In this document: positions 19,088-27,370 of the stretch, one piece after another | How positions within the stretch are numbered: position 1 is the stretch's first letter | Layout of the letters: each line of letters opens with the position of its first letter | Assembly (NCBI RefSeq): GCF_014652915.1 | Contig: NZ_BMZS01000002.1 | Coordinates: 106,590-170,589, forward strand | Direction of reading: 5' to 3' | Source: Thalassobaculum fulvum | GTDB taxonomy: Bacteria; Pseudomonadota; Alphaproteobacteria; Thalassobaculales; Thalassobaculaceae | DNA: 64,000 nt | Made by a program: the position numbers and the translations under genes | Notes under the pieces: generated by a model | Database searches by the model: none | What the model was told of the DNA's origin: nothing | Seen by the model: the letters and a program-made list of their open reading frames with translations, nothing else

Positions 19088-21175
19088 TCAGCCTCGTCCC
19101 CTCCTGCCGCCGCGCCGCCGGCGCCCCTCGCCGCCTTCGTCTCCGCCCTCGCCCGGCGCCGGCCGCTCCGGCAGCGCCACCTCGGCCGCCAGGTTCGGGT
19201 ATGGCGCGGTGGCGTGCGGGATCGCCATGGCGCCGACGAAGTGCTCCTGGAAGCGCGGCTCGACCGCGGTCTCGATCTTCTCGACCCGGCGCACCACGGT
19301 CTCGATCTCGCGCCGCGCCTCGGCGTTCAGCAGGGCGATGCGGGCGCCGGTGCCGGCGGCGTTGCCGACCGACCACACCCGGTCGAGCCGGCAGTCCGGG
19401 ATCATCCCCAGCACCATCGCGTACTTGGTGTCGATGTGGCTGCCGAAGGCGCCGGCCAGGATGACCCGCTCGACCGTCTCGACCCCCATCTTGTCCATCA
19501 GCAGCCGGGCGCCGGCGTACAGCGCCGCCTTGGCGAGCTGGATGGCGCGCACGTCGTTCTGCACGATCGAGACCTCCGGCGTCAGCCGGTAGGCGAAGGT
19601 CCGGCCGTCCGCCTCGATGCGCGGGCTGCGGGCCGCCGCCGCGCCGTCGATGATGCCGTCGTGGCGCAGGATGCCGGCGAGGTACATCTCGGCCAGCACC
19701 TCGATGATGCCGGAGCCGCAGATCCCGGTGATGCCGGTGCGCCGGGTCTCCTCGTCGAAGCCGTCCTGGTCCGACCACAGTTCCGAGCCGATCACCTTGA
19801 AGCGCGGCTCCAGCGTCAGCGGGTCGATCCGCACCCGCTCGATGGCGCCGGGGGCGGCGCGCTGGCCGGAGGAGATCTGCGCCCCCTCGAAGGCCGGGCC
19901 GGTCGGCGACGAGGCGGCCAGCAGCCGGTGCCGGTTGCCGAGCACGATCTCGGCGTTGGTGCCGACGTCGACGATCAGCGTCATCGCGTCCTGGCCGTGC
20001 GGCGCCTCCGAGAGGATCACCGCCGCGGTGTCGGCGCCGACGTGCCCCGCGATGCACGGCAGGCCGTAGACCCGGGCGTTCGGGTGCAGAGCGAGACTCA
20101 GCTCCTCGGCCCGCAGGTTCACGGCGGTGTCGATCGCCAGCGCGAACGGGGCGCCGCCGAGTTCCACCGGGTCGATGCCGAGCATCAGGTGGTGCATGAT
20201 CGGGTTGCCGACGAACACCAGGTCGACGATGTCCTCGCGGACGATCCCGGCCTCCTCGGCCACCTGGCCGGCCAGGTAATTCACCGACTCGCGGACCACC
20301 CGGGTCAGCTCGACCTCGCCGCCCGGGTTCATCATCACGTAGCTGACCCGGCTCATCAGATCCTCGCCGTAGCGGATCTGCGGGTTCATCACCCCGCCGG
20401 AAGCCACCACCTCGCCGGTGCCGAGCTCGCACAGATGCGCCGACATGGTGGTCGAGCCGATGTCGACCGCCAGGCCGTAGACCTTCTCGCGGAAGCCCGG
20501 CCACACCGCCACCACGCGCCGGCCCTCGCGCAGGCACACCGTGACCTTCCAGTCGCCCTGGCGCAGCGCCTTCTGCAGCCCGACCAGCACCGGCAGGTCG
20601 CAGCTCACGTCGGCGGCGATGCCCCAGTCCGGCCACTGCTCGCGCAGGCTCTCGCACAGCCGCCGGAAGTCGCCGGACGGGTCGTGCATGTCGGGCTCGC
20701 GCACCTCGACGTAGTGCAGCTTGTGGATCGGCTTGATGTCGATGACGCGCGCCTCGGCGCGCTTGCGCACGATCTGCCGGTGGACCTGGCTGGTCTCCGG
20801 CACATCGATGACCACGTCGCCCAGCAGCTTGGCCGAGCACGACAGCCGCCGGCCGGCCGCCAGCCCGCGCTTCTCGGCGTAGCGCAGCTCCTGCCTGGCC
20901 GGCTCGGTCAGGTTGCCGGCGCGGGAGTCGACCTGGAACTTCGGGAAATGCCCGACCGCGACGTCGACCTGGCAGCGCCCGCAGATGCCGCGGCCGCCGC
21001 ACACCGAGTCGATGTCGACCCCGAGCTTGCGGGCCGCCTCCAGCACCGGGGTGCCGACCCGGAACCGGCCACGCCGCCCCGACGGGGTGAAGACGACGAA
21101 AGCCTCCCCGTCACCGGCCGCCTGCTGGGGGGCCGGGTCTCCCTGCGGTGTCCGCGCGACGCTCGATTCCGTCAT
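19088..21175 (-). CDS. Fe-S ASKHA protein for reductive activation of corrinoid proteins (RamA/RACo family, DUF4445)
   Basis: 695 residues. Residues about 25-120 are a plant-type [2Fe-2S] ferredoxin domain with Cys59, Cys65, Cys68 (CGGRGICGRC) and Cys113. A linker follows, then the ASKHA ATPase core: GLAVDIGSTTMSAHL, VFVGNPIMHHLML, LIVDVGTNAEIVLGN, GITGICGSGIIEVLAEM and VILAGAFGSHID. Such proteins use ATP to return inactive Co(II) corrinoid proteins to Co(I). The C-terminal 30 residues are Gly/Arg-rich and low complexity. It is on the same strand as the methyltransferase and MetF-like genes, separated from them by a paired hairpin repeat. Confidence 0.93.
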   Translation of the reverse strand: MTESSVARTPQGDPAPQQAAGDGEAFVVFTPSGRRGRFRVGTPVLEAARKLGVDIDSVCGGRGICGRCQVDVAVGHFPKFQVDSRAGNLTEPARQELRYAEKRGLAAGRRLSCSAKLLGDVVIDVPETSQVHRQIVRKRAEARVIDIKPIHKLHYVEVREPDMHDPSGDFRRLCESLREQWPDWGIAADVSCDLPVLVGLQKALRQGDWKVTVCLREGRRVVAVWPGFREKVYGLAVDIGSTTMSAHLCELGTGEVVASGGVMNPQIRYGEDLMSRVSYVMMNPGGEVELTRVVRESVNYLAGQVAEEAGIVREDIVDLVFVGNPIMHHLMLGIDPVELGGAPFALAIDTAVNLRAEELSLALHPNARVYGLPCIAGHVGADTAAVILSEAPHGQDAMTLIVDVGTNAEIVLGNRHRLLAASSPTGPAFEGAQISSGQRAAPGAIERVRIDPLTLEPRFKVIGSELWSDQDGFDEETRRTGITGICGSGIIEVLAEMYLAGILRHDGIIDGAAAARSPRIEADGRTFAYRLTPEVSIVQNDVRAIQLAKAALYAGARLLMDKMGVETVERVILAGAFGSHIDTKYAMVLGMIPDCRLDRVWSVGNAAGTGARIALLNAEARREIETVVRRVEKIETAVEPRFQEHFVGAMAIPHATAPYPNLAAEVALPERPAPGEGGDEGGEGRRRRGGRRGRG

Positions 21176-21240
21176 CCGGTGATCGCGGTCTCCACGCCTC
21201 GACTACTCCTCCACGTTCCAGCCCCGGCTCGGAGCGACTG

Positions 21241-21356
21241 GTGGGTTCCGGATCGCGCCTGGCGCGTCCGGAACGACGAAAGGAAAGGAGCTACTTGTCC
21301 GGCCCCCTTATCCCTTCCGTCATTCCGGAGCCGCGCAGCGGCATCCGGAACCCACC
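21241..21356. repeat. Paired palindromic repeat, variant B, copy 1
   Basis: Hairpins at 21241-21279 and 21317-21356 in opposite orientation, between the two corrinoid-module genes. Left: GTGGGTTCCGGA to GTCCGGAACGACG; right: CGTCATTCCGGAG to TCCGGAACCCACC. The stem ends are TTCCGG/CCGGAA, the covarying variant of the A copies. Placement inside an operon-like pair suggests a role in differential mRNA stability or partial termination (inference). Confidence 0.83.
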
Positions 21357-21385
21357 GGCCGGTCCAACGCCGGTGCACTCCCAAC

Positions 21386-22297
21386 TCACACCGCCCGCTG
21401 GCGCCGCCGCTCGCGGCCGCCGCGCGCGCCGAGCTGCTCGGCGCCCTCCGGCAACGGCTCGCGGTACTTGCGGATCCAGCGCCGGCACTCCGGGTCGTTC
21501 CCCATCATTACGTTGGCGCCCATGATCGCCTGCATCTCCTCGTCGCGCAGCGGGTTCATGATCGCCGAGGTCATGCCGGACGCGATCGCCATGGTCAGGA
21601 ACGCCGCGTTCAGCCCGTGCCGGTTCGGCAGGCCGAACGAGATGTTGGAGGCGCCGCAGGTGGTGTTGACGCCGAGTTCCTCGCGCAGCCGGCGGATCAG
21701 CCGCATCGCCGAGATCCCGGCCAGGTTCAGGGCGCCGACCGGCATCACCAGCGGGTCGACCACCACGTCGGCGGCCGGGATGCCGTAGTCGGCGGCGCGC
21801 TGGACGATCTTCCTGGCGACCTCGAAGCGGACGTCCGGGTCCTCGGAGATGCCGGTCTCGTCGTTGGAGATCGCCACCACGGCCGCGCCGTACTTCTTGA
21901 CCAGCGGCAGCACGACCTCGAGGCGCTCTTCCTCGCCGGTGACCGAGTTGACCAGCGCCTTGCCCCTGTAGACCGCGAGCCCGGCCTCCAGCGCCGCCAC
22001 GATCGAGCTGTCGATCGACAGCGGCACGTCGGTCAGCGACTGCACCAGCTTGATCGACTCCGCCAGGATCGCCGGCTCGTCGGCCATCGGGATGCCGGCG
22101 TTGACGTCCAGCATGGTGGCGCCGGCGGCGACCTGGGCCAGCGCGTCGGCCTCGACCCGGCTGTAGTCGCCGGCCGCCATCTCGGCCGCCAGCAGCTTGC
22201 GCCCGGTCGGGTTGATGCGCTCGCCGATGACGCAGAACGGCCGCTCGAAGCCGATCACGACTTCCTTGGTGGCGGAGCTGACGACGGTGTCGACCAT
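21386..22297 (-). CDS. Methyltetrahydrofolate:corrinoid methyltransferase (pterin-binding, MtrH/AcsE-like)
   Basis: 303 residues. A TIM-barrel pterin-binding enzyme: CVIGERINPTGRKLLAAEM near the N-terminus, ATMLDVNAGIP, PLSIDSS, KALVNSVTGEEER, VVDPLVMPVG and TTCGASNISFGLPNR, the standard blocks of methyl-THF cobalamin methyltransferases. It passes a methyl group between a corrinoid protein and tetrahydrofolate. The ATG giving MVDTVVSS is used because upstream residues are not family-like. Between the MetF-like gene (40-base gap) and the corrinoid activator on the same strand. Confidence 0.93.
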   Translation of the reverse strand: MVDTVVSSATKEVVIGFERPFCVIGERINPTGRKLLAAEMAAGDYSRVEADALAQVAAGATMLDVNAGIPMADEPAILAESIKLVQSLTDVPLSIDSSIVAALEAGLAVYRGKALVNSVTGEEERLEVVLPLVKKYGAAVVAISNDETGISEDPDVRFEVARKIVQRAADYGIPAADVVVDPLVMPVGALNLAGISAMRLIRRLREELGVNTTCGASNISFGLPNRHGLNAAFLTMAIASGMTSAIMNPLRDEEMQAIMGANVMMGNDPECRRWIRKYREPLPEGAEQLGARGGRERRRQRAV

Positions 22298-22337
22298 GGG
22301 GTTCTCCGGAACGCGGGCTTGCTGGTGTCGATGGAGG

Positions 22338-23282
22338 TCAGGAGGCGGCGCGCAGCGTCGCCTGCTCGCCGATAACGAGGCCGGTGCCGCGCTCATCGAA
22401 GGCGAACCGGCCGGCGGCCACGGCGTTCGCCCACTCGGCGGTCTTGGCGAGGCCGCCGAACGGGTAGAAGTGCAGCTTCTCGATGCCGCACTCCGGGTCC
22501 AACGCCTTGCAGGCGGCGAGCTCGACGACCAGCCGGTCGGGGGCCTGCACCAGCATCAGCTTGGCGATGTTGCGGGCCTGGCGGGTCAGCACCCGGATCG
22601 ACGGGCCGACGCCGGACGACTGGGCGAACTTGAGCAGGGTCTTCAGGGTCGCCAGGCCGGGCACACCGAGGTGGATCGGCAGCCGGTTGCCCCAGCCGCG
22701 GATCCTGCGGTCCCAGGCGGCGATGGCGGCGGCGTCGAAACAGAACTGGGTCTCGATGTACATGTCGAGCCCGTGCTCGGCGGCGTAGCGGTTCTTCCAC
22801 AGCAGCGCGTCCCGGAGCGCCGGCTCCGCGATGTCGGGGGTGCCCTCGGGGTGCCCGGCGACGCCGATCCGGGTGATGCCGCGGGCCTGGAAAAGCCCGG
22901 TCGCCAGCAGGTCCATGGACGACGCGAAGGCGCCGACCGGCTTGTCGACGCCGCCGGCGATCACCAGCGCCTGGGTGACGCCGGCCTCGTCTCCGAGGCG
23001 GCCGAGATAGCGGTCGAGCGTCGCCCGGTCGGCCAGCGAGCGCGCCGCCACGTGCGGCACCGGCTCGAAGCCCTCGGCCCGCAGCCGGCGGGCGACCGCG
23101 ACGGTATCGGCGGGATCGGAGCCCGGCAGGAACGTCACGTTGACGGTGGTGCCGGCCGCCAGATGGTCGGCGAAGCTCGCGACCTTGGCCGCCGAGGTCG
23201 GCGTGGTCTCTACCGAGAAGTCGCGCATCAGGGCGACGACATCGGCAGCGGAGGCACGGGGGGATACGGCAAACTGGCTCAT
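22338..23282 (-). CDS. Methylenetetrahydrofolate reductase-like protein (MetF family, one-carbon oxidation branch)
   Basis: 314 residues from the ATG (a GTG 21 bases upstream is possible; the GGAGG site sits between them, so the ATG is preferred). MetF-like barrel features: SVETTPTSAAK near the N-terminus in place of the usual EFFPP, then VNVTFLPGSD, PHVAARSL, ALVIAGGVDKP and YIETQFCFDA, and HFYPFGGL near the C-terminus. It likely interconverts methyl-THF and methylene-THF using FAD. Next to the methyltransferase and corrinoid activator it would oxidise methyl groups taken from methylated amines or betaines. Confidence 0.85.
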   Translation of the reverse strand: MSQFAVSPRASAADVVALMRDFSVETTPTSAAKVASFADHLAAGTTVNVTFLPGSDPADTVAVARRLRAEGFEPVPHVAARSLADRATLDRYLGRLGDEAGVTQALVIAGGVDKPVGAFASSMDLLATGLFQARGITRIGVAGHPEGTPDIAEPALRDALLWKNRYAAEHGLDMYIETQFCFDAAAIAAWDRRIRGWGNRLPIHLGVPGLATLKTLLKFAQSSGVGPSIRVLTRQARNIAKLMLVQAPDRLVVELAACKALDPECGIEKLHFYPFGGLAKTAEWANAVAAGRFAFDERGTGLVIGEQATLRAAS

Positions 23283-23484
23283 CGGCGACACGACCTCCAC
23301 CACACGACCAACCCGAACGTGCCGACACTTATCGGCGATTTCCGGCGCGGTGATGGTGTCGCGGCGCCGCCGAACGCCTCAAATCCGACACGCATTCGTT
23401 CCGCCGATTCCGATTGTCTCGACACCGACTTCCAGGCATGTGACGGCGACATCACCTTCGGAACCCCCTGGGGAGAGCCAGTCG

Positions 23485-23970
23485 ATGACCGAGCGCAGCC
23501 GCACCGTCACCTGGACCGATCCGGCCGAGCTGGCCGCCGCCGTGCGCGAGCTGTCGGGCCCGGAACTGTTCGCCAAGCTGATCGCCGGCGAGCTGCCGAT
23601 GCCGACCATCGGCAAGACCGTCGGCTTCCGGCTGGTCGAGGCCGGCGACGGCCGCGCGGTGTTCGAGGGCGAGTGGGGCGAGCACCTGCTGAACCCGGCC
23701 GGCGGCCTGCACGGCGGCTGGTACGGCCTGGTGCTGGACTCGGCGATGGGCTGCGCGGTGCACTCGGCGCTGCCGGCCGGCACCGGCTACACCACGCTGG
23801 AGTACAAGGTGAACATCACCCGGGCGGTCACCGAGAAGACCGGCAAGCTGCGGATCGAAGGCTGGGTGGTGCACCAGGGCCGCCGCACCGCGACCGCCGA
23901 GGCGCGGGTCGTCGACGCCGCCGGCAAGGTCTACGCCCACGGCTCCGAGACCTGCCTGATCCTGGGGTAG
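23485..23970 (+). CDS. PaaI-type hotdog thioesterase
   Basis: 161 residues. Hotdog-fold signature LLNPAGGLHGGWYGLVLDSAMGCAV with the HGG motif, then YTTLEYKVNITRAV and TATAEARVVDAAGKVYAHGSETCLIL, as in the PaaI/YbdB acyl-CoA thioesterases. Start at the ATG preceded by GGGGAGA; a longer open frame from 23140 is antisense to the MetF-like gene and not used. Hydrolyses an acyl- or aryl-CoA; identity unknown. Isolated from the neighbouring minus-strand module. Confidence 0.92.
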   Translation: MTERSRTVTWTDPAELAAAVRELSGPELFAKLIAGELPMPTIGKTVGFRLVEAGDGRAVFEGEWGEHLLNPAGGLHGGWYGLVLDSAMGCAVHSALPAGTGYTTLEYKVNITRAVTEKTGKLRIEGWVVHQGRRTATAEARVVDAAGKVYAHGSETCLILG

Positions 23971-24257
23971 TCGCGCGCGCGGCCGACGGTCACCCCGTCC
24001 TTAAGAAAGAGAGCCGCGATTCCGGCACGTTGACCAAGAACTTCCTGGGTTCGGCACCCTGGCTCTGGCGGCATTTCGAATGAAATTGCATCAATTTTCC
24101 TGGATTTCTGCGAATTAACGATATATAAATTCAAAAGTTCCGACGCACCGTAAGCTCAATTCTCGGCGCGCCAAAACTGTCAACTTATGGCAGATCGGAC
24201 TGTCGACGGCATTGAATTTTTGCAGATCGGCAGTTTGTCCTGCGGAAGGATCCGTAA

Positions 24258-24707
24258 ATGTCTATGGCGGCGCGCAGTTCGGGCGCCGCGGAGTCGTCCG
24301 ACCGGTCGGCACCGCACAATCTCGACAACGACGCGCTGATGGACAGGCTCGTGGAAGTGCAGTCGCGCGCCCGCGCGCTGATGCGTGAACACAAGATCGC
24401 CAGCGCGAACATCAGCATCATGGCCTGGCAGGCCGAGCAGGCCATCGCCGACACGGCGGTACGTGCCGAGTTCTTGCGGCTCCTGATCGACCTGCACGAA
24501 TTCGGGCGACGAGCCCGGCAGCGCGGGCTGCTCGTCGCGCCGCGGGACCGGTCCGCCAAGGGGAAAGCGCCGGATACCGACCAGCCGCCGGCGGACGCTC
24601 CGATTGTCGGCGATCGCGGAACCCGGATGTTCGCCTCCGACGAGGAGGGCGCGGACGGCGTCTCGACCGACGCCAGCCGGGCGCTCTTCGATTACCTCGA
24701 CCGCTAA
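24258..24707 (+). CDS. Unknown small protein, paralog 1 of a pair
   Basis: 149 residues, unrecognised family. Core helices read DRLVEVQSRARALMREHKIASANISIMAWQAEQAIAD...RAEFLRLLIDLHEFGRRARQRGLLV, then a variable Pro/Ala linker, and an acidic end FASDEEGADG...DASRALFDYLDR. The gene at 27795 encodes a protein with the same layout and many identical residues. No signal or membrane segment; acidic tail. AAGGA lies about 9 bases before the ATG. The preceding 287 bases (23971-24257) are AT-rich for this genome, contain no gene I can support, and probably hold its promoter. Confidence 0.75.
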   Translation: MSMAARSSGAAESSDRSAPHNLDNDALMDRLVEVQSRARALMREHKIASANISIMAWQAEQAIADTAVRAEFLRLLIDLHEFGRRARQRGLLVAPRDRSAKGKAPDTDQPPADAPIVGDRGTRMFASDEEGADGVSTDASRALFDYLDR

Positions 24708-24745
24708 CAACCAGCCGCCGCAACCGCCTCGCGGCAAGGACGACA

Positions 24746-24937
24746 ATGCAACAGCACAAGTTCAAGGTCGGCCAGATGGTCAGCTATTTCGGCCAGGGCA
24801 CCCTCAAGGCGGCGCGCGGCGAGTACACCGTCATCGCGCGTCTCCCGGCCGACAACCGCGGCCCGCAATACCGCATCAAGAGCAAGCAGGAGCCGCACGA
24901 GCGGCTCGTCTCGGAGCCCGACCTGTCGTTGGCTTGA
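24746..24937 (+). CDS. Small conserved-looking protein of unknown function (63 aa)
   Basis: 63 residues: QQHKFKVGQMVSYFGQG...GEYTVIARLPAD...YRIKSKQEPHERLVSEPDLS. The F(K)VGQxVxY / GxYxVxxxLP / YRIK pattern suggests a small beta-barrel of the SH3 or KOW-like kind; that is a structural guess. AAGGA ends 5 bases before the ATG. It starts 38 bases after the 24258 gene on the same strand and is probably cotranscribed with it. Confidence 0.7.
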   Translation: MQQHKFKVGQMVSYFGQGTLKAARGEYTVIARLPADNRGPQYRIKSKQEPHERLVSEPDLSLA

Positions 24938-25046
24938 GGTTGCCGGCCCGATCGGCACACACCAAATCAAAATAAACTTGCGAATAACGCTCCGAATCAC
25001 CACTTAGAATACTTGATTTTCTGCAACCACTTGAATTGGTGATCAG

Positions 25047-25196
25047 ATGTCGTTCAAGAACTTCTCGTCAAATCTTAATACCGAAAAGAAAACCGCGGCG
25101 AACGACGGGCCGAAGGCGATGCCGGTCCACGACCGACCGACCGCCCCGGCCGCCAAGACGCCGACCGAGGCGCAAGTGCCCGACAACAAAGGCTAG
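25047..25196 (+). CDS. Very small protein, Lys/Pro/Ala-rich (49 aa)
   Basis: 49 residues: MSFKNFSSNLNTEKKTAAND, then a Pro/Ala/Thr-rich tail ending AQVPDNKG. Codon choice in the second half follows the genome (C/G third bases) while the first 15 codons are AT-richer. Upstream 24938-25046 is AT-rich with no strong ribosome site. A genuine small gene is plausible given its position in an island of small genes, but it could be fortuitous. Disordered and basic; no function can be stated. Confidence 0.5.
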   Translation: MSFKNFSSNLNTEKKTAANDGPKAMPVHDRPTAPAAKTPTEAQVPDNKG

Positions 25197-25224
25197 ATCG
25201 TACGCGTGTGGCGCGGCGGGCCGG

Positions 25225-25548
25225 ATGGTCCGTCGTACCCACACGCCCTGTGCAGGAGGGCATGACATCCCGCTCAGTTTCCCGAACGGCTCACGCAGCT
25301 ACGATCCGACGCGACGGCGCGTGCGGTTCTGGGGATACGACAGCGCTCTCGAGATCACGTTCTTCGTCGAGGTCGATGCGTTGATGCCCGTCGACCCGCA
25401 GTCCGAAGCCGATCCGGAATCGGCGCATGCCGAGGCCATAGCGCTTCAGGCGTTCGACGAGGGGGTGGCCCGGATACGCGAAGTGGCGGCAGCGGTTCAC
25501 GCCCGCCGCCCCGCCTACAGCCATCACCTGACCCTGTCGGACTTCTGA
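25225..25548 (+). CDS. DUF1488 family protein, start codon uncertain
   Basis: The core IPLSFPNGSRSYDPTRRRVRFWGYDSALEITFFVEVDAL is DUF1488, which in relatives starts directly with an M-x-L-SFPN sequence. Here the nearest in-frame ATG (25225) adds 14 unlikely residues and has no ribosome site. A perfect AGGAGG (25254-25259) instead sits 7 bases before an in-frame ATC (25267), while the adjacent ATG (25262) is out of frame. Either a non-standard ATC start gives 93 residues, or one base is missing. The C-terminus FDEGVARIREVAAAVHARR is helical. Function of DUF1488 is unknown. Confidence 0.8.
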   Translation: MVRRTHTPCAGGHDIPLSFPNGSRSYDPTRRRVRFWGYDSALEITFFVEVDALMPVDPQSEADPESAHAEAIALQAFDEGVARIREVAAAVHARRPAYSHHLTLSDF

Positions 25549-25636
25549 CACCCGATTCCCCGGAAGCGCGTTCCGGACACGCTTCTGCCCCGACCTGCAC
25601 CGCGCGACAGCGGAAACCGATCCGAAGGGAGAGCCG

Positions 25637-25837
25637 ATGACCCTGTCATGGAGAGACGACGGCGTGACCGAGCAGGAGGTGGCTGCCCCGCCGAAGCAGC
25701 GTCAGTGCCTGCGGTGCCGGACCTTGTTCGAGAGCGCATGGTCGGGCGAACGCATCTGCACACGCTGCAAGGGCTCGCACGCCTGGCGCCAGGGCACCCC
25801 GGTCCGATCGCATCCGGCTTCAGGCAACAGTCGCTGA
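25637..25837 (+). CDS. Small zinc-ribbon-like protein (66 aa)
   Basis: 66 residues with two CxxC pairs, QRQCLRCRTLFESAWSGERICTRCKGSHAW, spaced as in a zinc ribbon. The N-terminus is acidic and the C-terminus basic. GAAGGGAG precedes the ATG. Proteins of this look occur as small unannotated genes in alphaproteobacteria; nucleic-acid binding is possible but unproven. Convergent with the desaturase gene (67-base gap). Confidence 0.75.
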   Translation: MTLSWRDDGVTEQEVAAPPKQRQCLRCRTLFESAWSGERICTRCKGSHAWRQGTPVRSHPASGNSR

Positions 25838-25904
25838 ACCACGGCGCGGCCCGGAACAGGCATATCGACTCCCAGCCGGGGACCGACGGCCGAGGGCGTC
25901 CGCG

Positions 25905-26945
25905 CTAGGCATGCCGTTGCGCAGCCGCCTCCCGGAACGTGACCATACGGGCCCGCTTCTCGTCCCATAGACTGAGCCGGAGCGCCCGCAGGCCGTCCCG
26001 GAACGAAAGCCTCGGCACCACGTCGCAGCGATCCTCGATCCGCTCGTGGCAGGCCTGCAGCCGGTAGTTCGGCACGCGGGGATTGAGGTGATGAACGTGG
26101 TGGAAGCCGATGTTGCCGGTGAACCACTGCAGGATCTTCGGCAGCCTCAGATAGGTCGAGCTGCGCAGCGCCGCCGAGGTCGCGTCCCAGGCCTCGTGGC
26201 GGGCCCAGACCGTCCGGTCGCCGCGGTGCTGCACCGAGAACAGCCAGACCCCGGCGATCGCCGCGAGGACGGTGATCGGCACCTGGACCGCAGCCAGCCG
26301 CCCGAATCCCAGCAACATGCCGAGCCCCCCGATCGCTGTCGCCAGCGCAAGGGTCGTCGCATGGACCATGAGCCGCTCGCGCCGCCAGGACCGCGGCATG
26401 TCGAACGGGAGGCGGTACAGTAGGATGAACACCAGCGGGGGTAGCAGCACGTTGGCGACCAGCGGATGCCGCGTAAACCGGTACCAGCGGCGCGTCCATG
26501 GTCCGAGGCTGGTGTACTCGGCGACGGTCAGGCAGGACGAGTAGATGTCGGCCCCGCTCTGCCGGCGGTCGAGGTCGTTCCAGACGCCGTGGTGACCGGC
26601 GTGCTGGCGGCGCCACGACGGGTACGGGGTGAGCGTCAGCAGGCTGCACGCCGTCCCGACCAGATCGTTCGCCCGCCGGGACCGGAAGAACGCGTGGTGC
26701 CCACAGTCGTGCTGGATGATGAAGATGCGAACCAGGAAACCGGCGGCCAGCGGTGCCAGCACCAGGGCCAGCCAGAACGACGAACCGCTCAGCACGTACA
26801 TCGCCGCCCACACGGCGACAAAGCCGCCGAACGACGAGCCGAGCTGAGACAGGCTGTCGCCCAGAACCGGCGCCTGGAACCGCGCCACCTCCCGCCGCAG
26901 CTCGGTTCGAGCGGCGTCGGCCGTCGATGGGTTGCCGGAAATCAC
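25905..26945 (-). CDS. Membrane fatty acid desaturase
   Basis: 346 residues from a GTG start (GAGGGG 5 bases upstream). Three di-iron histidine boxes: HDCGHH (79-84), HAGHH (115-119) and HHVHH (282-286), the acyl-lipid (FADS/DesA type) pattern, with membrane helices at about 40-75 and around 160-240. It introduces double bonds into membrane acyl chains. Same strand as cspA and a 44-residue basic protein gene, with 10 bases to the latter, so the three look like one operon, fitting membrane adjustment in the cold. Enzyme regioselectivity cannot be read. Confidence 0.93.
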   Translation of the reverse strand: MISGNPSTADAARTELRREVARFQAPVLGDSLSQLGSSFGGFVAVWAAMYVLSGSSFWLALVLAPLAAGFLVRIFIIQHDCGHHAFFRSRRANDLVGTACSLLTLTPYPSWRRQHAGHHGVWNDLDRRQSGADIYSSCLTVAEYTSLGPWTRRWYRFTRHPLVANVLLPPLVFILLYRLPFDMPRSWRRERLMVHATTLALATAIGGLGMLLGFGRLAAVQVPITVLAAIAGVWLFSVQHRGDRTVWARHEAWDATSAALRSSTYLRLPKILQWFTGNIGFHHVHHLNPRVPNYRLQACHERIEDRCDVVPRLSFRDGLRALRLSLWDEKRARMVTFREAAAQRHA

Positions 26946-26955
26946 CGGCCCCTCG

Positions 26956-27090
26956 CTACGGCTTCTTCTTCGCCGCCGTCGGCATCGGCTTGTCCCGGCT
27001 GGGCAGGAAGGTCGTCGCCGCCGCAGCGGGCTGCTTGACCGCCTTCGGCTTGCGCACCTCGCGGTTGCCGCGTTTCTGGCCCTTGGCCAT
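26956..27090 (-). CDS. Very small basic protein MAKGQKRGNRE (44 aa)
   Basis: 44 residues, about a third Lys/Arg: MAKGQKRGNREVRKPKAVKQ, then PAAAATTFLPSRDKPMPTAAKKKP. AGGAG lies 8 bases before the chosen ATG; another ATG 6 bases upstream is too close to it. Similar MAKGQxRGNRExxKPK peptides are, to my recollection, common unannotated small genes in alphaproteobacteria. Probably disordered and nucleic-acid or ribosome associated (inference). Lies between cspA (49 bases) and the desaturase gene (10 bases). Confidence 0.8.
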   Translation of the reverse strand: MAKGQKRGNREVRKPKAVKQPAAAATTFLPSRDKPMPTAAKKKP

Positions 27091-27139
27091 GTCCATTCTC
27101 CTGGAAGACGCTTCGATCAAGACGATCCAGACTGTCGGT

Positions 27140-27352
27140 TCAGTCCATGACCCGCAGGGTATCGACCGCCATCTTGCCGGTCTTGCGATCGGCCATCACT
27201 TCGAAGCTGACCTTCTGGCCCTCGACCAGGGTACCGAGACCGGCGCGCTCGACGGCGCTGATGTGCACGAAGGCATCGCTGCCGCCGCCATCGGGCTCGA
27301 TGAACCCGAAGCCCTTCTGTGCATTGAACCATTTGACGGTTCCGGTAGCCAT
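27140..27352 (-). CDS. cspA: Cold shock domain protein
   Basis: 70 residues, a single [23 protein letters not shown] with RNP1 KGFGFI and RNP2 AFVHIS, then [22 protein letters not shown]. It binds single-stranded RNA/DNA as an RNA chaperone. The ATG with AGGGG 8 bases upstream is used. The leader holds an 11-base inverted repeat (27371-27381 with 27449-27459) whose proximal arm ends just 6 bases before the ribosome site, the kind of long structured leader known from temperature-controlled csp mRNAs. First gene of a likely operon with a small basic protein and a desaturase. Confidence 0.96.
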   Translation of the reverse strand: MATGTVKWFNAQKGFGFIEPDGGGSDAFVHISAVERAGLGTLVEGQKVSFEVMADRKTGKMAVDTLRVMD

Positions 27353-27370
27353 GGGAGTTCCCCTAAGACA

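Noticed and set aside
17879-22375. 1498-residue plus-strand open frame
   Set aside because: It overlaps phosphonopyruvate hydrolase in another frame, crosses the repeat block, and runs antisense through two well-defined corrinoid-module genes. No recognisable domain.
24005-24255. Small gene in the AT-rich gap before 24258
   Set aside because: Open frames are short, lack ribosome sites, and do not show the third-position G/C bias of this genome.
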